Part shown: piece after piece, positions 1 to 6,032 of the stretch
Layout: each line of letters starts with the position of its first letter
Position numbering within the stretch: the stretch's first letter is position 1
NCBI GenBank assembly: GCA_024682015.1
Contig: JAIKZT010000074.1
Location: 1 to 6,041, forward strand
DNA: 6,041 bases
Reading direction: 5' to 3'
Origin: Clostridia bacterium
GTDB taxonomy: Bacteria; Bacillota; Clostridia; Peptostreptococcales; Anaerovoracaceae
The notes under the pieces: generated by a model
Told to the model about the DNA's origin: nothing
What the model saw: the letters and a program-made list of their open reading frames with translations, nothing else
Database searches by the model: none
Position numbers and translations under genes: made by a program

Positions 1-1
1 C

Positions 2-628
2 CGCCCCGAGATCATCCTCTCGGCGGACCCGACGGTGAACCTGCCGGCCGTGGACGAGGAGACCGTCCGCAGAGCGTTCGAGCAGGACGGCATCCCGGCG
101 GACGCGAAGAAGATCGCGTTCTGCCTGCGCAGCTGGGACGATTTTCGCGACTGCTCGCCCGTGGCGATGGCCGCGGACTACGCCTACGAACGCTACGGCC
201 TGCTGCCCGTGTTCCTGCCCATGGAATACCCCAGAGACGTGGCCATCGGAGAGCTGTGCGGGTCACTCGTGAAGGCGCCGCATTGCGTCTGCAGCCGCCA
301 CCACAGCGTGGAGGAGCTGCGCGGCATGCTGTCGTCCATGGAAGTGGCGGTCGGCATGCGCCTGCACTCGCTCATCTTCGCGTCGGCAGGCGGCACGCCC
401 ATCGTGGGCATCTCGTACGACGTGAAGGTCGACAGCTTCATCAAGGACAGCGGCGCCAGGCGCTGCATCCCCTTGAAGGAACTGACGGCTGACAATCTCA
501 TCGCCTTCATCGACGACGCCGTGCGCGGCGGAAGAGGCGGCGGCACGGAGACGAAAAAACGGCTGCAGGCCATGGAACTCAAGAACGGAGAAGCCGCGAG
601 AAGGCTTCTGGCAAAGGAGGCGCGTTGA
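2..628 (+). CDS. csaB: CsaB polysaccharide pyruvyl transferase, C-terminal part (5' truncated by window edge)
   Basis: CsaB enzymes move pyruvate from phosphoenolpyruvate onto a sugar, usually ManNAc, of a lipid-linked cell-wall glycan in the cytoplasm. The ketal is a ligand for SLH-domain surface proteins. The frame is open to the left edge, so the GTG at 35 is not a real start. About 208 codons are present; the family is usually about 360 residues, so the N-terminal 40% or so is outside. Visible signatures are an SADP segment near the edge and a GMRLHSLIFA motif (353-382) followed by GISYDVKVDSF. The RLH histidine (365-367) and a lysine 20 residues later (425-427) have the spacing I recall for the functionally important His308 and Lys328 of Paenibacillus alvei CsaB, so this half looks intact. 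It ends TGA three bases before the next gene, in the same frame. Assignment to the pyruvyl transferase family is firm; the acceptor sugar is inferred. Confidence 0.9.
   Translation, partial: RPEIILSADPTVNLPAVDEETVRRAFEQDGIPADAKKIAFCLRSWDDFRDCSPVAMAADYAYERYGLLPVFLPMEYPRDVAIGELCGSLVKAPHCVCSRHHSVEELRGMLSSMEVAVGMRLHSLIFASAGGTPIVGISYDVKVDSFIKDSGARRCIPLKELTADNLIAFIDDAVRGGRGGGTETKKRLQAMELKNGEAARRLLAKEAR
613..620 (+). promoter_or_regulatory. Strong ribosome binding site for the glycosyltransferase gene
   Basis: AAAGGAGG lies 11 bases upstream of the ATG at 632, inside the last codons of csaB. It is the best Shine-Dalgarno match at any junction in the window. With the in-frame csaB stop (626-628) two codons upstream of the ATG, it fixes the start at 632. 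Confidence 0.75.
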
Positions 629-631
629 TCC

Positions 632-1795
632 ATGCGCAACATCCTGTGTCTTTCCACGTCGAACTACTATCCGTTTCCGACGCGGAAGCAGAACATCATG
701 AACCGCCTGGCGGGCTGCAACATCCTGTACGTGGACCCGCCCGTTTCGCTTATCGCGCCGCTGAAGGACCCGAAGGCGAAGGAGAGGCTTACGGCCTATA
801 AGGATGGTCCCAAGCAGGCGCAGCCGGGGCTGAAAGTCTACGCCCAGCCGCCCGTCGTGCCGTTTTTCAACCGCAAGCGGGCGATCAACGAGCGCAACCA
901 GAAGCGCCTGGCCAAGTATCTGGCGCAGATCGTGCGGGAAAACGGCTTCGGAGACGACTTCTGGGTCTGGTGCTACAGCCCGACGTCCTGCGACGTCATC
1001 GCGCCGCTGGCCGCCCAACTTGGCCTGGATTCCTCGGTGCTGTGGAAGCGCACGATCTACGACTGCGTGGACAGGCATTCAGCCTATCCGGGGCAGATCG
1101 ATCCGGCCGTGGTGGACGCCATGGAGGAGGATCTGGCCAGAAGCTGCGGCTGCGTGTTCGCGACGGCGCAGGGGCTGTACGAGCGCCTGAAAGCTTTCAA
1201 CGAAAACACGCATCTCATCCCCAACGGCTGCGCGTTCGAACTGTTCAACCGCGCGGCCGGCCTGGAGAAGACCGGCGCCTTTGCCGGCCCGCATTTCGGC
1301 TTCGTTGGCATGCTGCAGGAGTGCCTGGACTACGGCTGCCTCAAGGCGGTCGCGAGCGCGTTCCCGGACGGAAAGGTGACCCTCATCGGCCGCTCCCTGC
1401 CGGGGGTGGACCTGTCCTGGACGGAGCAATTTCCCAACGTGGAACTGACCGGCCTCGTGCCGCAGCCCCAGCTGCCCGAGCGCATCCGCGACTTCGACGT
1501 CTGTCTGAACGTCTTCGCGGACAACGACCTCAGCCGGGACGTAAGCCCGCTGAAGTTCTACGAATATCTGGCCACCGGCAAGCCCGTCGTCAGCACGCTC
1601 GTGCCGCTGCAGGTGCTCGATTACGCAGACTGCATCTATCTGGCTGAAACGCCGGACGAATTTGCGGCGCGGTGCCGCGAGGCGCTGGCAGAAGGTTCGG
1701 ACGACCCCAGAAGGCGGGCCCGCATCGAGGCTGCCCGCTGCAATTCCTGGGACGAAAAAGTGAAGGAAATGAAGGCCATTCTGGGCTGGGACTAA
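632..1795 (+). CDS. GT-B glycosyltransferase, TuaH-like
   Basis: A 387-residue cytoplasmic glycosyltransferase expected to add one sugar to a lipid-linked repeat unit. The N-terminal half opens with a beta-strand (RNILCLSTSNYYPFPTRKQN) and carries YDCVDRHSAYPG at residues 143-154, a motif I associate with the teichuronic-acid TuaH group. The second Rossmann half has IPNGCAFELF (196-205), FGFVGML (222-228), IGR (252-254) and SPLKFYEYLATGKPVV (305-320). That last motif is the typical nucleotide-sugar-binding site of GT-B enzymes, with Glu311 as its acidic residue. There is no signal peptide or membrane helix. Length suits a complete single-domain GT-B enzyme. The start follows a strong Shine-Dalgarno site 3 bases after csaB, implying coupled translation. 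Donor and acceptor cannot be read from the sequence. The glycosyltransferase call is firm; the TuaH comparison is moderate and is not proof of teichuronic acid. Confidence 0.85.
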   Translation: MRNILCLSTSNYYPFPTRKQNIMNRLAGCNILYVDPPVSLIAPLKDPKAKERLTAYKDGPKQAQPGLKVYAQPPVVPFFNRKRAINERNQKRLAKYLAQIVRENGFGDDFWVWCYSPTSCDVIAPLAAQLGLDSSVLWKRTIYDCVDRHSAYPGQIDPAVVDAMEEDLARSCGCVFATAQGLYERLKAFNENTHLIPNGCAFELFNRAAGLEKTGAFAGPHFGFVGMLQECLDYGCLKAVASAFPDGKVTLIGRSLPGVDLSWTEQFPNVELTGLVPQPQLPERIRDFDVCLNVFADNDLSRDVSPLKFYEYLATGKPVVSTLVPLQVLDYADCIYLAETPDEFAARCREALAEGSDDPRRRARIEAARCNSWDEKVKEMKAILGWD

Positions 1796-1848
1796 GATGC
1801 GCAGGGCAGAATGCGATAACCATTATCTTTAAAATAGAGGAGTAAAGG
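1796..1848 (+). other. AT-richer intergenic gap with small palindrome and ribosome binding site
   Basis: These 53 bases are the only substantial non-coding stretch. The right half is much richer in A and T than the flanking genes. It holds a perfect 5-base inverted repeat, GATAA-CCA-TTATC (1815-1827), too weak in G+C to be a convincing terminator. A good Shine-Dalgarno site, GAGGAG (1837-1842), lies 6 bases before the ATG at 1849. TAAAAT (1830-1835) resembles a -10 box but has no matching -35, and a start from it would fall in the ribosome binding site. I therefore do not call a promoter. Confidence 0.45.
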
Positions 1849-2385
1849 ATGAAGATCATCGACAAAAAAGGCAAGCTCTTCGGGCTGGTCAACATCGTGG
1901 ACCTGATCGTGCTGTTGCTGGTCATCGCGGTCGTGGGCATCGTCGCCACGAAGCTGATGGGCAGCAAGGTGACGGACGCGGTGTCGGCCAAGACGGACTG
2001 CTGGGCTCAGATCCGCATCATCGGCGCGCATCCGTCCCTCGTGACGGAAACGCTGCGCCAGGAGCTGCCGGGCCAGCACATGGTGGCGGGCAATGCCTAT
2101 CTCGAAGGGACGATCGAGGACGTCTGGCTCGAGGATTACAAGGTCCAGGCCGTTACGGACGACGGCCGCATCGTCACGGCGACGGACCCCGACAAGAAGG
2201 ACATCATCGTGCTCATCCGCTTCCAGGTGGCGCCGGACACGCCCAGCCCCAAGCTGGGCAGCCAGGAGGTGCGCGCCGGACGCACGCTCATCGTGAAGGC
2301 GCAGACGTTCGAGACGAGCGGCACCATCCGCTACGTGGAGATCGGCGGTTACAACCCGCCCGAGGAATTTGCCAAACCCGAGTAA
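1849..2385 (+). CDS. DUF4330 family membrane-anchored protein
   Basis: A 178-residue protein of unknown function. Residues 1-14 (MKIIDKKGKLFGLV) form a short basic cytoplasmic start. Residues 15-36 form one hydrophobic helix (NIVDLIVLLLVIAVVGIVAT). The rest, from about 40, is predicted to lie outside the membrane and to be mostly beta-rich, with a repeated pattern of short strands (AQIRIIGAH, AYLEGTIEDV, KVQAVTDDGRIV, IIVLIRFQVA, RTLIVKAQTF, IRYVEIGGY). The N-terminal helix lacks a clear cleavage site, so it reads as a membrane anchor. No catalytic motif is visible. The N-terminal KIIDKKGKLFG...NIVDL signature and overall length fit the DUF4330 family. The gene lies between a cytoplasmic glycosyltransferase and a membrane Wzy/WaaL-like protein, 6 bases ahead of the latter, which suggests an accessory role in polymer assembly or export. 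That role is inference only. Confidence 0.8.
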   Translation: MKIIDKKGKLFGLVNIVDLIVLLLVIAVVGIVATKLMGSKVTDAVSAKTDCWAQIRIIGAHPSLVTETLRQELPGQHMVAGNAYLEGTIEDVWLEDYKVQAVTDDGRIVTATDPDKKDIIVLIRFQVAPDTPSPKLGSQEVRAGRTLIVKAQTFETSGTIRYVEIGGYNPPEEFAKPE

Positions 2386-2391
2386 AGACGC

Positions 2392-4041
2392 ATGACGGAC
2401 ATCGTAAAGAACAGCCTGCTCGTGCGCCTCATCGCCGCCGTGTACGAAGGCCTGCGCCGGTTTTACCGGGACAGCCTTCTGGGCCGCGGCTGGCGGGGCT
2501 GGCACGAAAGCTGGTTACAATCGCATACGAAACGGGCCTGGGACGCGTTCTCGGCCTCCGATGACCCGGCCGAATCCTCGATCTACGCGCGCCTTCTCGC
2601 CCTGTTCGAAAAGGTGCTCCACTTCCTGGGCGGCTGGCTGTCTGCGAGCCAGTTTTACCGCATCCTGACGGCGATCCGCGACTGGTACCTGCGCATTTCC
2701 GAAGGAAGCCGGGTGCTCTCCGCCATCAACCGCGTGCCGCTGCACCGCTGGATGCTGTTCGCGTTCGCGTTTTACCTGCCCATCGAGTACGTGCTCCGCG
2801 ACCTGCTGAAGATCGCGCTGCTGGCGTCCGTGTGGGAGGAAGTCTTCATCATGGCGGGCGTCGCCATGGTGCTGTGGCGGACGTGTCTGAAACAGAGCGA
2901 CACGTTCGCGCGGGCGACGGCGCTGGAAACGGCGCTGCTGCTGTACATGGCGGCGGGCCTGCTGCTGGCGCTGATCAACCGGCCCTATCCGGCCATCGCC
3001 ATGGCGGGCTACCGGGCGCAGGTGGAGTACATCGTCTGGTATTTCATCCTGCTGAGGCTCATCGAGGACGAGGGAGACGCGAAGGCGCTGGCCTTTGGCT
3101 TCGTGGGCGTGGTCTCGCTGCTGGCGCTGCACGGCATCTACCAGTTCATCGTCGCGGTGCCCATCCCCAGCTCCTGGGTGAGCCAGACGGAGATGGGCGT
3201 ACGGACGCGCGTGTTTTCGCTTACCGGCAGTCCGAACATCTTCGGGTCTCTGCTCGTGATGGCTGCTCCGTCGGCCGCGGCGCTGATGTATTACTGTAAG
3301 AAAGGGTGGCTGAAGTTCCTGGGGCTCTGCCTGACGGGGGCGATCTGCCTGTCCATCCTGTTCACGTTCTCCCGGGGCGCCTGGGTGGGGCTGGTGCTGG
3401 CCATCGTCATCTTTTCACTCTGCATCGACAAGCGCCTGCTGGGGATCATGGGCGTGGCCATGGCGGCCGTGCTCGTGGCCGTTCCGTCCATTACGAGCCG
3501 GCTTACGTACCTGTTCACGAACGATTACGCGGAGGCTTCCGCGGTCGGCGGCAGGGCGCTGCGCTGGGAAGTGGGCAGAACGCTGCTTCACGAGAACTCG
3601 CCCTGGCTGGGCTTCGGCCTGGGCCGCTTCGGCGGGGCGGTCGCGATGAACAATCAGGTCCTCGACAAGACCGAGGATTTCGAATACTTCTACATGGACA
3701 ACTACTACCTGAAGACGCTCGTCGAGATGGGCTATGTGGGGATCATCCTCTATCTGCTCTCCCTCGCGGCGTTCGTCTTCCTCGCGATCCGCGCGGTGCG
3801 CGCCTGCGGGGAAGGCAGGGCGTACGGGGTGTTCGACGACGCGCTGACCCGCAGCGAAGGCAGCACGGTCTGCCTGGCCGCCGGCCTGTTCGCGGGGCTG
3901 TCCGGCGTGCTCGTTCACTGCTATTTTGAAAACATATTTGAGGAACCATACATGATGGCCTATTTCTGGGGCCTCGCGGCGCTGCTGCAGCGCCTGGGCG
4001 CCCTGGCGAAGGCCAAGCGAAGGGGGATGAACCGAACATGA
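2392..4041 (+). CDS. O-antigen ligase/polymerase-like polytopic membrane protein (Wzy_C superfamily)
   Basis: A 549-residue inner-membrane protein expected to join lipid-linked glycan units, or to transfer the finished glycan, on the outer face of the membrane. Residues 1-117 have no membrane helix; they are basic, Trp-rich and partly amphipathic. About 12 hydrophobic segments follow, roughly at 118-138, 140-163, 176-196, 207-224, 231-254, 280-301, 307-325, 328-346, 350-368, 446-468, 490-512 and 520-535. Wzy_C-type signatures are SLTGSPNIFGSLL (276-288), FTFSRGAWVGL (324-334) and a large outer loop at 369-445 with HENSPWLGFGLGRFG (400-414) and DNYYLKTLVEMG (436-447). The start has only a weak Shine-Dalgarno site 6 bases after the DUF4330 stop and is in the same frame, so coupling is likely. 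It overlaps wecC by 4 bases (ATGA). Family membership is firm; polymerase versus ligase is open. Confidence 0.87.
   Translation: MTDIVKNSLLVRLIAAVYEGLRRFYRDSLLGRGWRGWHESWLQSHTKRAWDAFSASDDPAESSIYARLLALFEKVLHFLGGWLSASQFYRILTAIRDWYLRISEGSRVLSAINRVPLHRWMLFAFAFYLPIEYVLRDLLKIALLASVWEEVFIMAGVAMVLWRTCLKQSDTFARATALETALLLYMAAGLLLALINRPYPAIAMAGYRAQVEYIVWYFILLRLIEDEGDAKALAFGFVGVVSLLALHGIYQFIVAVPIPSSWVSQTEMGVRTRVFSLTGSPNIFGSLLVMAAPSAAALMYYCKKGWLKFLGLCLTGAICLSILFTFSRGAWVGLVLAIVIFSLCIDKRLLGIMGVAMAAVLVAVPSITSRLTYLFTNDYAEASAVGGRALRWEVGRTLLHENSPWLGFGLGRFGGAVAMNNQVLDKTEDFEYFYMDNYYLKTLVEMGYVGIILYLLSLAAFVFLAIRAVRACGEGRAYGVFDDALTRSEGSTVCLAAGLFAGLSGVLVHCYFENIFEEPYMMAYFWGLAALLQRLGALAKAKRRGMNRT
4021..4026 (+). promoter_or_regulatory. 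Ribosome binding site for wecC
   Basis: AGGGGG lies 11 bases before the ATG at 4038, within the last codons of the upstream membrane-protein gene. Together with the ATGA stop/start overlap it supports coupled translation from 4038. The ATG at 4028 is in the upstream gene's frame and is an internal methionine, not a competing start. Confidence 0.6.
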
Positions 4042-5303
4042 AAGTCTGTGTGATCGGCCTGGGATACATCGGCCTGCCCACGGCGGCAAGTTTCGCGAAC
4101 GCGGGGCACGAGGTGCTGGGCGTGGATAAGAAGCCCGAGATCGTGGACGCGCTGAACCGCGGCGAGATCATCATCGAGGAAGCCGGCCTGCCGGAGTTCA
4201 TCCGCAGCGTGGTGGAAAAGGGCCATCTGCGGGCGGCTCTGGAACCGGAGACGTCCGATGCGTACATCATCTCCGTGCCGACGCCCATCACGGCGGACAA
4301 GAAGGCGGACATGCGCTTCGTGGAGAGCGCAACGCGTTCCATCGCGCCACTGCTGAAGAAGGGCGACCTCGTCATCCTCGAATCCACCTCGCCCGTGGGC
4401 ACCGTGGATACGCTCATGCTGCCCATCCTCGAGGAGAGCGGCCTGAAGGCAGGCAGGGATTTCGGCCTCGGCCATTCGCCGGAGAGGGTCATCCCGGGCA
4501 AGATCCTGTATGAACTCGTGCACAATTCCCGCATCGCGGGCGGCATCGATCCCGAGTCGGCTCACCGCATCGCAGCGCTGTACAAGAGCTTCGTGGAGGG
4601 CGAGATCTACGAGACCGACGCGCGCACGGCCGAGATGTGCAAACTTTCCGAGAACACGTTCCGCGACGTGAACATCGCGTTTGCCAACGAGCTCGCGAAG
4701 ATCTGCGAAGAGCAGGGCATCAACGTGTGGGAGCTGATCGAGATCTGCAACAAGCACCCGCGCGTGAACATCCATCAGCCGGGCCCCGGCGTGGGCGGCC
4801 ACTGCATCGCGGTCGACCCGTGGTTCATCGTGGAGAAGGAGCCATCCCTGGCGACGCTCATCCGCGACAGCCGGAGCACGAACGACTCCATGCCGGCGCA
4901 CACGGCTTCGCGGGCGGCGAAGATCCTCGAAGGGGTGGCCTCGCCCAAGGTCTGCATCCTTGGCGTTACGTACAAGCCGGACGTGGACGACATGCGGGAG
5001 AGCCCGATCATCACGCTGGCGGAGATCCTGAAGGGCAAGGGCATGGACGTGGCTATCTGCGATCCGCACGCGGCGGGCAAAGGTCGCAGCGTGGCAGGCG
5101 CGGCGATCGTTTCGGATCCGCTCGAGGCTGCGGCGGGTGCCGACCTCGTCATCCTCGGCGTGAACCACAGGCAGTTCAAGACCCTCGATTATGAAGCGCT
5201 GGCGAAGGCCGTGCGCACGAAGAATTTCTTCGACACGCGCAACTTCGCGGACGCGCAGGCAGCGCAGGCGGCAGGCTTTGCGTATTACCTGCTGGGCAGA
5301 TAG
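4038..5303 (+). CDS. wecC: UDP-N-acetyl-D-mannosamine dehydrogenase (WecC type)
   Basis: Cytoplasmic NAD-dependent enzyme that oxidises UDP-ManNAc twice at C6 to UDP-ManNAcA. The 421 residues match the usual length (E. coli WecC is about 420). The N-terminal Rossmann domain has GLGYIG (7-12) and Asp30 at the end of the second strand for the NAD ribose. PTP (81-83), ESTSPVGT (115-122) and SPER (147-150) follow. The central helical domain has KLSENTFRDVNIAFANEL (202-219) with Lys202 and Asn206. The catalytic cysteine is Cys256 in PGPGVGGHC (248-256). The C-terminal UDP-binding domain has YKPDVDDMRESP (312-323). The HPRVNIHQPGPGVGGHCIAV stretch is characteristic of WecC rather than UDP-glucose dehydrogenase. 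All key residues are present. No epimerase (WecB) to make UDP-ManNAc is in the window, so it must be elsewhere. UDP-GalNAc or other N-acetylhexosamine substrates are less likely alternatives. Confidence 0.94.
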   Translation: MKVCVIGLGYIGLPTAASFANAGHEVLGVDKKPEIVDALNRGEIIIEEAGLPEFIRSVVEKGHLRAALEPETSDAYIISVPTPITADKKADMRFVESATRSIAPLLKKGDLVILESTSPVGTVDTLMLPILEESGLKAGRDFGLGHSPERVIPGKILYELVHNSRIAGGIDPESAHRIAALYKSFVEGEIYETDARTAEMCKLSENTFRDVNIAFANELAKICEEQGINVWELIEICNKHPRVNIHQPGPGVGGHCIAVDPWFIVEKEPSLATLIRDSRSTNDSMPAHTASRAAKILEGVASPKVCILGVTYKPDVDDMRESPIITLAEILKGKGMDVAICDPHAAGKGRSVAGAAIVSDPLEAAAGADLVILGVNHRQFKTLDYEALAKAVRTKNFFDTRNFADAQAAQAAGFAYYLLGR

Positions 5304-6032
5304 ATGGAAGATCTTTCTCAGACCCGCATCCTGGGCGTGCGGGTGGACAAAGTAACGAAGGCGCAGGCGCTGAAGGCCTTCCGGGGCATGCTGGACAGCC
5401 CCGGCTGCTCGCTCATCGTCACGCCGAACGCGGAGATCGTGGAGAAAGCGGACAAGACGCCGGCGCTTAAAAGCGTCATCGAAGGCGCAGACCTCGTCAT
5501 CCCGGACGGCATAGGCCTCGTCTACGCGTCGAGACTGAAGGGCGACCCCATTGGAGAGCGCCTCGCCGGCATCGACTTCGCCCGCGCGGCGCTGGAGATC
5601 TGCGCATCGGAAGGCAGGTCCGTCTATTTCCTGGGCAGCAAGCCGGGCGTGGCGGAGAAGGCGGCAGCGAACGTGGCTGCCGAGATCCCGGGCCTTCTCA
5701 TCGCAGGCGCGCGGGACGGCTACTTCAAACCGTCCGAAGAAGCGCAGGTCGTCGCGGACATCAACGCGTCGGGAGCCGCTTTCCTTTGCTGCGCGCTCGG
5801 AAGCCCCAAGCAGGAATTCTTCATCGCGGATCACCGGTCCGAACTGAAGACGGCGGCCGCGGCAGGCCTCGGAGGCAGCTTCGACGTCTGGTCCGGGGAG
5901 GTGACCCGGGCGCCGGCTTTCTGGCAGGAACACGGACTGGAATGGCTATACAGAATGGTACGGCAGCCGAGCCGCCTCAAACGGCTGCCAGCCCTTCCCC
6001 TCTTCATCATCAAGGCGGCCATACGGAGGTAA
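5304..6032 (+). CDS. wecG: WecG/TagA/CpsF family glycosyltransferase (ManNAc or ManNAcA transferase)
   Basis: Membrane-associated GT26 enzyme that adds ManNAcA (WecG) or ManNAc (TagA) to GlcNAc-diphosphoundecaprenol, an early step of a lipid-linked glycan. The 242 residues are a normal family length. Signatures in order are ILGVRVD (9-15), TPNAE (40-44), IPDGIG (66-71) with Asp68 at the position of the proposed catalytic aspartate of TagA, ERLAGIDF (85-92), GSKPG (111-115), DGYFKP (138-143), GSPKQE (166-171), GGSFDVWSGEVTRAP (190-204) and GLEWLYR (211-217). A basic C-terminal tail (QPSRLKR, 221-227, ending IRR) probably binds the membrane, as in TagA. The ATG directly follows the wecC TAG with no good Shine-Dalgarno site, so reinitiation after wecC is likely. 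The start suits the family, with the ILGV strand near the N-terminus. Adjacency to wecC favours a UDP-ManNAcA donor; sequence alone does not settle it, and tagA would be an equally fair symbol. Confidence 0.92.
   Translation: MEDLSQTRILGVRVDKVTKAQALKAFRGMLDSPGCSLIVTPNAEIVEKADKTPALKSVIEGADLVIPDGIGLVYASRLKGDPIGERLAGIDFARAALEICASEGRSVYFLGSKPGVAEKAAANVAAEIPGLLIAGARDGYFKPSEEAQVVADINASGAAFLCCALGSPKQEFFIADHRSELKTAAAAGLGGSFDVWSGEVTRAPAFWQEHGLEWLYRMVRQPSRLKRLPALPLFIIKAAIRR
6024..6029 (+). promoter_or_regulatory. Candidate ribosome binding site for a gene beyond the right edge
   Basis: CGGAGG sits just before the wecG TAA stop (6030-6032). It resembles the Shine-Dalgarno sites that lie in the 3' ends of upstream genes at other junctions here. 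If used, the next gene would start just after 6041. It may instead be only the codons for the final Arg-Arg. Confidence 0.3.

Noticed and set aside
35..37. GTG as the start of the first gene
   Set aside because: The frame is open to the left edge and upstream codons (RPEIILSADP) fit CsaB, so the gene is truncated by the window.
263..1078. Minus-strand open frame of 271 codons spanning the csaB/transferase junction
   Set aside because: Low-complexity Arg/His/Asp-rich composition, no motif, and it lies opposite two well-supported genes.
1797..1832. Short 11-codon frame (MRRAECDNHYL) before DUF4330, as a leader peptide
   Set aside because: It lacks a convincing Shine-Dalgarno site and has no codon run or attenuator hairpin typical of leader peptides.
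1830..1835. TAAAAT as a -10 promoter box
   Set aside because: No -35-like hexamer at the right distance, and transcription would begin within the ribosome binding site.
1792..2505. Minus-strand open frame of 237 codons opposite DUF4330
   Set aside because: Composition typical of an antisense shadow; DUF4330 on the plus strand has a family signature and a good ribosome binding site.
2515..3132. Minus-strand open frame of 205 codons opposite the membrane-protein gene
   Set aside because: Gln/Arg/His-rich shadow of hydrophobic codons on the other strand; no domain visible.
4365..5502. The 13-base string GACCTCGTCATCC occurring three times (4365, 5142, 5490)
   Set aside because: All three are in frame and encode the Asp-Leu-Val-Ile beta-strand common in Rossmann-type enzymes with the same preferred codons, so it is not a DNA repeat element.
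3960..5933. Very long minus-strand open frame (657 codons) opposite wecC and wecG
   Set aside because: Its translation is dominated by Arg, Asp, His, Leu and Ala with no recognisable domain, as expected for the antisense of a high-GC gene. The plus strand carries two complete, motif-rich enzymes over the same bases.
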